Positions 12,132-22,600 of a DNA stretch of 64,000 bases are shown in pieces; position 1 is the first letter of the stretch; each line of letters opens with the position of its first letter. The notes under the pieces were generated by a model. The model did not search any database. It saw only the letters and a program-made list of their open reading frames with translations, and had not been told where the DNA came from. Source of the DNA: Marthasterias glacialis. Lineage: Eukaryota; Echinodermata; Asteroidea; Forcipulatida; Asteriidae. Both the position numbers and the translations under genes were made by a program. Where the stretch lies: contig OU452229.1 of the NCBI GenBank assembly GCA_911728455.2, positions 2,051,001 through 2,115,000 on the forward strand, written 5' to 3'.

Positions 12132-13031
12132 ATATATTACAGCTGCTTTGAGAAAAATATCTTCATATATTAACCTCATTTCAATTATCAATTTCTTTAG
12201 TTGCGTTTTGTTCTTTATCTGTGGAAGAAAACCTTATTTCTGATCACCTTTAGAATCTAAACAACTTTGATTCGATAAAAAATATACATTTGGAAGTCTG
12301 ACATCAAATCTTCCAATTTAAAAATACAATATTTACAAACAGATTATGTTCTCTTAAAAAGTCTAAAAACCATAACTTTCATGATCACTTGCCAGAAATG
12401 TAACATACAGTTTGATCTGCCCGTAATCCTAGTACTTGTTGACAGTTTTGTTTTCTAAAAGTTTCTCGCTAAAAATGATTCACTATTAAACAGTTACACT
12501 GTCAAGACAATTAAACTATACATATCTGTCATCACGTTAAAATGCATTTTGCAGGACATTTGGATTGAGACCATGATTAATGATAATGCAAACAAACAAA
12601 GCTGTTTTGCTGTAGTGTAGAATTCCCAGATTAATACATTTTTACTACAGTTCCGGAATGTCCTTTTTGTGCACAAAAACAAGTGAAAAAATCACTCATT
12701 AGACTGATTTGATCATTAAGCTCATTTTGAATCGCTCACTTACATCTTTACAAATTAAAATACGTTTAACTTGTCCCATGATTATACATTTCCGCACTTT
12801 TTGTCAACAAAGCTGGACAAAAATAATGCAACATGAACAATACTCGCTTGCTGGCTGATGTGGTCACCATTAAAATACTATACAGTTTTTGTTTTAAACT
12901 CTCTACAGTCTTTACAGATTTCTACATGTGTTTTTTTCATTTATACATGTATAAAGCTAAACTAAATAACCTCACGTTGAACCACTGTTGATACCGATAA
13001 ATAAGTATTAATGCAGCTCTAGTTTGAACAC

Positions 13032-13038
13032 AATACTG
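13032..13038 (-). promoter_or_regulatory. possible miR-200/miR-8 seed match in the long zeb 3' UTR
   Basis: CAGTATT on the zeb strand is complementary to the miR-200/miR-8 seed AAUACUG (7mer-m8). miR-200 repression of ZEB is a well-established vertebrate loop. One 7-mer in about 5.7 kb is compatible with chance, so this is a candidate only. Confidence 0.25.
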
Positions 13039-15505
13039 TTTAGTAGAACACAAGAATGTATAGAAACACAAAACTTTTCACCTGGTCCGGCTTACGGAGG
13101 TTGCCATGTTCTTATCTTTTAAGGTTTAAAGCACCACATTGTGCCCACTTTAATGCAGGTAATGACCCTGATACGAGAATTGCTGTAGGTACACATGTAA
13201 TTTCAGTTCAAAAATACTCTGTTTAAGCTTACATGAATAAATAATAAAAACTGTTCTCTGTATATAGAGATTCTCCTCTACACGGGAAACGGGTTGCGAC
13301 AGTTTTAAGTACAATAGAACATTCGATATATGAAGCAAGAACCCTAATATCACACAGTATATCATGTCAATTTTAGTAGGCCTCACCAATGAAAATAGTA
13401 TCAGATTCTACTCAAGAGTTGCTCTGCATCTTTAAGGTAATGCTGTGTCCATTATCCCCAACGGCTTAAACCAGGACCCTTTTGCTTTTGAAACCAACAT
13501 CTTTAAAGCAAAAATTCATGGTTAATCTTTACACTTTACAACAGAGACAGTTATTGGTTGCAACTGCGAAAATGCATCCCAGCCTGCTTCTCTTTGGATG
13601 ATTCAAGTTAAATAAACCCAAGGTCACCAGGATGTAACGAAAAACATCGTGAATTACACCAGACACATCCCACGTTGAATTGAAAATGTGCTTTTAATTT
13701 TCCCCTTCCAAGTCCACATTACCCTTGACAGTGTTTGTGTGTGTTGGGGGGGGGAGGGGTGTCTACATAAGGATGTATGTGTGAATTTATGAAAACCAGA
13801 ATTGACGGCAGGAAGCAAATGCTGATATTCGATTTTTGTCAGTGCATTCTACTCCCTACATGAAATGACAATTCTCAGCGCACTCTTCGCGTGCACCGTC
13901 TCAAAAGCTAAATCAAGGTTAAGTTGGTCAAACATTTCAATGGATTACCTTAACTGATTGTGGCGAACTGTAAAGTGCACAGACCGTATGGCTGTACTTT
14001 TGGGAGCAATAATCTAATAGAGTTAAGCGGGGAGGGGGAAGTGTAACATCCTGCTCCACTTCCTATAACAAACACTTGTTAAACGTGGATGAAAAACTAC
14101 CTGTCAGCATGGGTTACCCCTATCAGTTGTGTGGATCAATCCACAGCTTGGTACTTGTGCAAAGGAGCAAAACCGAACTTTATGAATGGGTTTCAATAAT
14201 GTTTTTGTTTGGTCATGGATTTAACTTATCAGGGTTTACACTCTGTTTCCTGATATATACCTCCATGGTTACACAGAGAGAGAACTTTCCTGAAAAGGTA
14301 TTCGGTACCAGAATTTGATTCAGATATATATATAAAAAAAAAAATAATAAAAAAAAATAAAAAAAGTACAACATTTTTGTTGTTGCTGAATGATTTCTTT
14401 GTGGATCAATATGGTAAGAAATGGGGTTTAAGGACGTCTTTGAACAATTGATAACTCTCAATAATACGCATGTCATTTTGACAAGTTAAAACTCAAATTC
14501 ACAGCAGTGTTTGTTTTCATTTCAGGGGAACCAGCATTTTTTTCTTCTTAGACTACTGGATGAATGTGCCGGTGAAGGACTCAAGTAAAGCGTCCTGATT
14601 TGCAACCCCCTTCACACAAGGGGGCAGCTTTGTAGAATTGGCATCTCGTGACAAAGACTGATTGGAAGTTTCATCCTGAACCCAAGTCAGGAAACTGGAT
14701 GATTATCCCCATCCGCTGCAAAGAGAGATTAAATGTCAAGAGTGGATTTAGGAACCCACATTTATACCAGTGACTGTTATTTTGGGCAAATTTGTTCTCT
14801 TAATGCTTTTGTGTTTTGTACACACTTCGCTTTGAATTGACAATAGTCTAACACGCATAAAACCCATCCAGAGGGATTAATCAATTAAACAATACAAGCA
14901 GCATACAAGTAGTTAGACTAAGTTACTTAATAGCAGTTGCATTAAATAATGATGTAGCACACTTTGAACATTGCAAACTTTTTACCACTTATCTGGGCAA
15001 GAATAAATGGCTGACATTTTGGTTGGTGATGCTGTACACAATTCTCCCTGCACCTTTATCAAAAGCTTACTGTTCGCACGTAAACCTTTAAGATTGGGTG
15101 TTTGCAGCCGGCAAATTCTCTGTACTCACTCCAACAACAAAAAAATTCAAGGTTCACATAAAGATGTAATAAATAGCTTCAACTAATGTCGAAATGAGTA
15201 ATAGGTTCTTGTTTTTAAATTTGTATTTTTTTTTAGCAGTTTGGCAATAATCCAACACCACAAAACTGTTTTGACATGACAGATTAAGATAACAGTCATT
15301 TCGTGATCAATGATCACTCACTACTCTCTTGTCATTCTAAAATATCTCAACTTCATGTTGAGTGAAGTCGAATGATTTCCTAGAAGTTGACATCCTTGTG
15401 ACTAGTATTAGTAAGCTGTTTCTTAAATTTCAATATTTTAAATGAACACGAGTTATGATGTCGGTGTACATACAATAATGCAGCTTGAGTTATCGTGATT
15501 ACACG

Positions 15506-15790
15506 GAGGTAAGCAATAGGCAAGCACTTTGAGTGTTAAGTATTACATATACTTTTTTAAGGACAAGTCGTGTTTTCGCGGCAATTACAATATGCGAAGT
15601 TATACTTTAAAATCTGTACGTAAAGATGGACGTTTCATTTTTAACACAATAATTAAAAAAAAGTAACGTAATAAATTAATATTTGCGTTGACTGCTACCA
15701 CCAATATCTCTTTGTTCTATTGTTAGTTGATCGTTGAACTTGTTTTCTTTCTCCTCCATAATTAAACCCTTTTACAACTATATGTACTTG
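15506..15790. repeat. segment A, duplicated in zeb intron 4
   Basis: It is nearly identical to 18606-19075 (GAAGCAATAGG...AACTATATGTACTTG), except that the intron copy carries about 190 extra bp. It lies in the zeb 3' UTR or flank, past the proximal poly(A) signal. Confidence 0.8.
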
Positions 15791-15835
15791 TATTAGTACA
15801 TAATTTAATTTGATACTCCAGTCTCTACAGTTGAC

Positions 15836-15841
15836 TTTATT
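15836..15841 (-). terminator. candidate proximal poly(A) signal AATAAA for zeb
   Basis: This AATAAA on the zeb strand lies about 470 bp after the stop codon. If used, it gives a short 3' UTR that excludes the miR-200-type site at 13032. Its use is unproven. Confidence 0.4.
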
Positions 15842-16313
15842 GAGATATTATATTCAGAACTTGTGGATACTGTTCATGTCTTATTGAAACACATTGTAAT
15901 CAATAAGGTTACTGAATTGTAACAAATTTAAACAGCTAGTAGTTTGTTGTATTCAACCTCAGGTTTGTCTTGAACTTGTCTTACATTCAACCATGAGGCA
16001 AATTGCAAGAGCCAAGAGATGAAGTAGAGGGACTCGGTGAAAATTACTGTAGCTGTCCCAGTACAACAAATACTCTTCACTCTTCATAATCTTTCCTTCA
16101 TGAATCCAACGACTCTTGCTCATCCTGCTGGTGAGGTAGACCTTCACTCTTCAGTGCGATTGTAATCTTTTATGTACCGATCACATTCTATCCTGAGCAG
16201 AAGTCCGTAGGGCTCATCTGTTCTGTTTGATCAACTTTACCTTTGCTGCTTTCCCTGTTGAGCTTTTCCCTCCCAATGCTTGAAGCTGTAGCGGTTGTTC
16301 TAGTCATAGCCAC

Positions 16314-16469
16314 TCAGGCAAGTGGTGAGGCTGAAATGCGACCATCCTTGTACCCTATCCCATTCTGCTTACACCTTTCGAGTTCACCGTCTTCCAGCAT
16401 CTCCTCGTCCTCATCCATACCACCTTTGCTCATCCCCCTGTTGAGGTTGTCCTCCTTTCGGCAGTAGCT

Positions 16470-16508
<39 letters not shown>

Positions 16509-16636
16509 GGAGAACTTCTTAAGGCACTTGTCACACTGGTATGGCTTCTCGCCGCTATGAAGACGGGCATGCTCCATAAGGTGGTGTTTGTGTTTAAATG
16601 CCTTGCCGCACTCCTTGCACTCATGTGGACGCTTAC
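16314..16636 (-). CDS. zeb: zeb exon 5 (coding part), last two fingers and C-terminus
   Basis: The acceptor is TGATTAG|GTAAGC at 16638/16637. The exon encodes residues 1043-1148 and stops at TGA (16316-16314). It begins [13 protein letters not shown], with a C2H2 finger C1048/C1051/H1064/H1068, then a final finger C1076/C1079/H1092 with H1095 and C1100 following ([18 protein letters not shown], a ZEB signature). The tail has a short acidic run (about 1117-1128) and ends ISASPLA. Vertebrate ZEB tails are longer and more strongly acidic. The frame stays open for another 41 codons after the TGA, to TAG at 16190-16188. Confidence 0.94.
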
Positions 16637-19600
16637 CTAATCATCAGAAGAGTGACCAAAAGAGAACCGACATTAAGATTTGATACGTATACATAAAGGA
16701 TTTAAGAATACCAATTAATAATTGATATCATGCTTTTGTGCTACATCAATAGCATGCATCTGCTTTAAGAAAGTAAAGTTATCAAGAGCTTGTAAAAACT
16801 GATATGTTATTGCTTTTTACAGGTTTTGCTAATAAGTTATAACAATAATAATTTAAGTTTTTTTATAATTTGGATCATAATGTGCCCCTTTTGATGATCA
16901 GACACCTTTGTGGTCAACGTGCAGCTTGTTTCCAACCTCCAACAGATTATTGTGGGATTCGAGGGACAAAACGAGAATTTGTAACGTTTTAAGCCAGGTT
17001 GGCATGTTCAGTGCATTAATTAAGTGTACAAATACAACTTTATCTTGGAAAGTTCTAGCATATGTCCTAGGAGTGTATACATGAATTCAGCATTTCTGCC
17101 AATTACTGATTGTACTTCTAAGATTTTTATCAATCGGTAATTCGAGAAACCTCAAAAACTGTGCAGCAGTTATAAAATGTCTAGACAGGTCATTACATGA
17201 GCTGGCCTTGGTAAATTTATTGAAGGTTAAAGAGTATCAAGAAAAGATCCAATTCAGGTCAAGTACTGTACACTAAGATTAGAAAGCAACCTTCAAGAGT
17301 GGATTGTTTTGTAGGTCAACTTTGGATAACATTTCCAATCCAATTTCAGCTGGAATCACTAAAAAGACCAGGGGTGGATTTCACAAAGCGCTAGGACTAG
17401 TCTCATCTCGAGTTAGGACGAGTTACTTAGTCCTAACTTATAGGACTACACATAAGTTTGGACTAGTCTTAAGTTAGGACTAGTTTTGTGAAATCCACCC
17501 CTGGGCCGAATTTCATGGCTCTGCTTACCGCGTAATTCTGCGCTTACGGCTTACGGCATCATTTGCTTTACATGGTGCCGTAAGCACAGAATTCTGTGGT
17601 AAGCAGCAGAGCCCAAAACATTGGGCCCGGCCATTTCATACAAAGTTCATAAAAAAGTAGCAGTGATACAAAGATTGAAAGAAGATTCCTTATTGACTAG
17701 AATTAAGCAAGAGCAATTTAAGCAATAAAGCTGTGTGAAGCTTGCACAACATTAATTTGCAGTAAGCATGTATAGCGATTTGATTGAGGAATTGATGAAT
17801 TTCCTCAATGATAAATAAGAAACTAGCAAGCTCTGGAAATGTCTTTCACAATTGTCTTGCAAAGATTCAAGATTCTCAATACAGATTTCAAATGTTTCCT
17901 CCTGAATTCCTCTTGAACAGTGAAATGATGAAATTAAGGTTAAATTATCCACAGGCACATGAAAGCTTTGGAGCCGGAAGTAACAAACCGTGTCTAAGTA
18001 ATGTGCTTAAGTATGACGCATTGACTCACCAATAAGATTGAAGGTTAGTTTGCGAGATGCAAAACAATGTAATGCGTTTGTTACAACATGTCAGTTTTGG
18101 TGATCCCAGTGTTTTTGATAAAGTAAATGTTGCCCATTTCTTTCTAAAAAATACTTCTTTAAAATCGATGTAGTTGATATTTTGTCTTTTCTGACAAAAT
18201 AATTTAATTTGGGGACTAATTACCCTGCAACATACAGCTGCTCAAAATGATGCAGTCTTTCAGAAGTGTTTAAATCTTTTTTTTTCTGACAATTTGCATG
18301 ATTTGGATTTCACAAAACTAGTCCAAACATTAGGACTAGTCCTATAAGTTAGAACTCGTTACTCATCCTAACTCGAGATAAGACTAGTCCTATAGTGCTT
18401 TGTGAAATCCACACCAGGCAGTGATAAGCATTACAATGCGTGTGTACTGTAAAAACATTGTTTTTGATAACAAATTTCAGAGGTATTTTCTTCACAATAC
18501 GAGGGTTTATATGGGGCTACTTGTTCCCTTCCCAATACCAGCTATGAACGATCCCTTAATAATTGTTGAGCTATAGATTTATGTTTGTAAGCTTCTGCTG
18601 TTCACAGAGGGAAGCAATAGGCAAGCACTTTGAGTGGTAAGTATTACATATACTTTTTTACGTGTTTACGAGGCAATTAAAATATGCGAAGTTTTTATAC
18701 CATGCCCAATATGTGACAGAGGGAAGCCCCCAAATGTTCCCATTCTCTATAACACACTCTTCCCCTCTAGTACAGAAGCACCCCACTAAAATCATCAACA
18801 GAATTCCAGAGATTTCCAGAACACAATGAAGACACAATGTGAAGGGGGTACACCCTGCCACATATCGAGCACCAAATGAAAGTTTTACTTTAAAGTCTGT
18901 AAGTAAAGATGGACGTTTCATTTTGAACACAATAATTAAAAAAAAAAGTAACGTAATAAATTAATATTTGCGTTGACTGCTACCACCAATATCTCTTTGT
19001 TCTATTGTTAGTTGATCGTTGAACTTGTTTTCTTTCTCCTCCATAATTAAGCCCTTTTACAACTATATGTACCTGCTCGATTTATGTTTGTAAGCTTCTG
19101 CTGTTATTGTTTAAACCAAAACGGATTAGTCATTTCATTCATTAAACAACACTAAAGCATCTAGCAGGTGTTTGTGAAGGCAATTTGTGTTTTAAAAAAA
19201 TGAACACTGCACAGAAGCTTCTTTTCGTTGAACAAACCATGATGATCTTAAAATGAACACGACTGTATTAGGTGTGGGTTTTTTTCTTTGCTCAAAGGAT
19301 ACCATACTTTTATAAAACTGTCAATGTCATTTTTTTAAATTCATTTTTTTTTGTTTTTGTTCAGTTGGCTTGCCTTCACAACAATCCTACTGCAAGCAAC
19401 ATTTCTGAAAGAGACTGACTGCATGCTGAAGGTAAATTTAAGTACCTCGTGGTCAGTCACTTTCACTAAATGCAGCCGAAAAGCATCAAACAAAATAAAA
19501 GAAAAGAAAATCAAGCAAATTGATGACTGACTTTTTGGCTCACCTGAGTGCTCGTACACATGTCTGAGCAGGGAGCTGTGCTTCTGGAATGTCTTTGGGC

Positions 19601-22600
19601 ACTGGGTGCACGAGTAGAGTCCAGCAGATGTACGTAGAGGGCGATCTCGTCTCCTGCGGTCACGGTTTGGGGAGAGTTCACCCAATGAGTCCTCCACTGC
19701 CATGGCAAGATCGCTGATACCTAGTACCAACGAAAAACAACATTACATTGACTGTCTGAAGTGAGGTTGCTATATACTACTTTGTATCTATCTTCCAAAA
19801 CTCTTTTATGTTTGAATTGAAACCGATGATGTTCGCTGTTGGAGATAAAACCACAAAGTGGTTTGTGTAATGTAAAGCCCAAGCTCAACATTGGTTAAAG
19901 TGTCTGTGAATGCTTCCATCCTTTGCAGAAATCAGGATATGTAATAAAACCAACCTGTGAAAATGTCAGCTCGATTCGTTGTTTCATTTGCGAGAGAACG
20001 GTAAAAATGCGTCTAGTGAAAATTTAGTCTAGATCCTTTCAGTTCCGAACCTTTGATTTTTTCCCCAGGTATTTACTATAAGTGATAAATAAAAATAAAC
20101 ATGTGGTATTTTGGCAATCTGTCCCAGAAGAAAACTATGAACTCAAAGTTTCGTTGCAATGTTTCTCTTCACCTTAAAGATTAAATATAGGATTGGTAAA
20201 GCTGATAGTGCAATGTTCTTACTTTGTGTGATTCAATATATACATTAAAAAAAACCTGTGAAAATCTGTGCTCAATCCGTCGTCCGAGTCGGCAGGAAAA
20301 AAAGTGAAAACCGTGCACACATTTCAGCATGTAAACACACTGATCTTAATTTTCATTTGTTACAACAGAAATTAAAATCGGGGTCTTTAAAATTCTGTTT
20401 TATCGACTTTGACATTGTTTCAGACAAAAATATTTGTTTATGGTCGACTGCTACTGGTATGAACTTCGTAATCAGTAAGCTTTCAAACAAAACTTAAGAA
20501 TATTTACCATTACTATGGATGCCATTGTTATTCATAAGGTGATGCCGATAGGCTGGTGCTTGTGGTGTCTCTACTTGTAGAGGGGTGATCGGTGGGAACC
20601 CACCCTTCATCATTGCTGATGCATAAGCCTCCGTCAAGGGACTTGTGGGATAAGAGGCTCGATTAACAAACTCCATTCCTTCGGGATACTTCATCCTCTT
20701 CGGTGGGTAACCATTGGGCATTGGCACGTAGGCGAAGTAGGGCTCAACAAATGGTCTCTTCAGTACCAGGTTGCCATTGGGACAATGGGAATGGGCTTTT
20801 AGAGTGTTCTCCAGACAGAGATTCGCACGTGAACCGTCTGGATTGTAGGACTGGAAGATGTAGCTACCAGCTGTTGTGTAAAGCGGTGGATAGTTGTAGC
20901 CGTACACGAGCTTTGGAGACATGGAAGACAAGGGAAGATTTCTGTGTTTAGGCATGGACAGATCTAGCGGGGCATCATTGACAGAGAGTTGCCGAGGTGA
21001 TGGCTTGGAAGATTCTATGACCGGAGAATTGGAGTTGGAGCGCTCCTCCTGATCTCTTAGGCTGAGATTCATCAGACTATTTTGGCGGCGAGATAATTCG
21101 AGTTGTTCCAGCTTGTCATTTGCGTATGTCTCTATAGTTCCTGTGCTCCTAGGTGATGAAGACGCTCTTGGGCTATATCTTTGCTCTGGTGAAGTGACCC
21201 TTGATCGGCTTGCATTTGAAACTGTTTCAAAGACATCAGTATTGCTATTTACATGAATTTGCTTTGCTGGCGACTGTGAACGCAGCAGGTTGTTATTGAT
21301 ACAGTTTTTCTTCATCAGACCCAAACTCTTCAGAGAAGGATCACATCCTTCTTCTTCTAACTTACGTGTCCGCTTGAACCACAGATCTACAAGGTCGGCT
21401 TGCAGATTCAGAGCCAAGGATATTTTCTCTAGCCCATCCTCCGATGGGCGAGCATGCATAGCGTAAAAGGCCCTGAGGGCATGTTCCTGGGCCTCAGATA
21501 TCACATTTAAGTCATTTTGATTTATTTCAGAGATTGAAGAGTTGTCGTTTTCTTTAGAAGGAAGATTGCCATTGCATTCTTTAGAACTATGGACCGAAGT
21601 GAGAGGTGAGGCAAGACTTTCAGTCTCGCTCATATTATTGCTTACTGTGTCATTCATTTCTGAGTCAGTTGAAGGTCTCCGCTCTCGTGCTTGATCCATG
21701 TTAGCAAGGACCTCTCTCTGGTACTCGTAATACTTGGTCAGGTTTGAATTATATCCCTTGACCTTTTGTACGTCTTCATTTAGCTCACACAAATACCTCT
21801 CGTGCTGGTGGAGTTCAATTGGGCTTTCAAAGTCCCTACCACAGTACTTGCAACCAGTACCCTTGTTGTCTAAACATGGCATGCAGCCGTATCCACGCTG
21901 AGATTCTAAACATTTCGCAATAGCCTGAGCTTCGTGGACTTTGCGTAGGGTATAGTCTACAATGCTATAGATTTTGTTCGGCTTGGCCCCGTTTACTGGA
22001 AATATGACATTTTGTGAGGAGGATAACCTCTCCTTGGATATCTCTGGCAGGACCACTTTCTCTGGACTTGATGGGGACGCCAGCGACGATGTTGTTGATG
22101 GTGTTGGGCTGAGGAGCTTGGGGGAATCCTTACCAGCAGGTGAAGGTGGAAGTGGTGGTGGTGGTGATAAGGGTGCTGTTGGGGTGACGAGGGGTGCAGC
22201 TGGGGCAGACAGCGGGGCAGACAGCGGGGCAGATAGCGGGGCAGAAAGCGGAGCTTGGGTAGGAACTGCAGTTGCTTTTGAAACCTTTGTTAGTTTAGAA
22301 ATGTCAGTATTCTGCCCCTGCATCTTTAATTTACTGACAGTAGCATCTACTATCTGCAACACTTTCTTTACTGCCTCATTGGGTGGAGTAGTCAGAGGTT
22401 CTGAGCTTGAATCATCTTTCTTCTCACTCTCCTTCATGCTATCTGAGCCTGGTATTTTAATGTGTAGTTGGGTCATGTAAGAAGGCATCTTACTCTCCGG
22501 CAAGATCGATTTGGGGTCTTCCTCAATGGTGGTACTTTGGAGTGAGATGGGATGCTGCATTACAGGGGACAAGCTACCATTCATAACTTTTACAGGAGCC

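Larger units (their letters stand above)
10600..16313 (-). other. zeb: zeb 3' UTR and 3' flank (extent uncertain)
   Basis: No convincing coding sequence is seen from the zeb stop down to about 10.6 kb. Poly(A) signals on the zeb strand suggest two possible ends: a short UTR ending near 15.82 kb, or a long one of about 5.7 kb ending near 10.6 kb. Vertebrate ZEB genes also have long 3' UTRs. The stretch is AT-rich, and contains a palindromic element (11877-12131), a poly-G patch near 13746, a miR-200-type seed match at 13032-13038, and a segment (15506-15790) that also occurs in intron 4. Transcript data are needed to place the end. Confidence 0.5.
16637..19543 (-). other. zeb: zeb intron 4
   Basis: This 2907-bp GT-AG intron contains three palindromic elements (17368-17504, 17505-17633, 18304-18415) and an inserted near-copy of sequence from the zeb 3' flank (18603-19078). 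No exon is recognised. Confidence 0.85.

Noticed and set aside
16243-16467. 74-codon plus-strand frame at the zeb C-terminus
   Set aside because: Antisense shadow of exon 5.
21974-22480. 168-codon frame on the plus strand inside zeb exon 3
   Set aside because: It is the antisense shadow of the coding exon; Gly/Ala/Asp-rich runs come from the APLS and proline repeats on the real strand.
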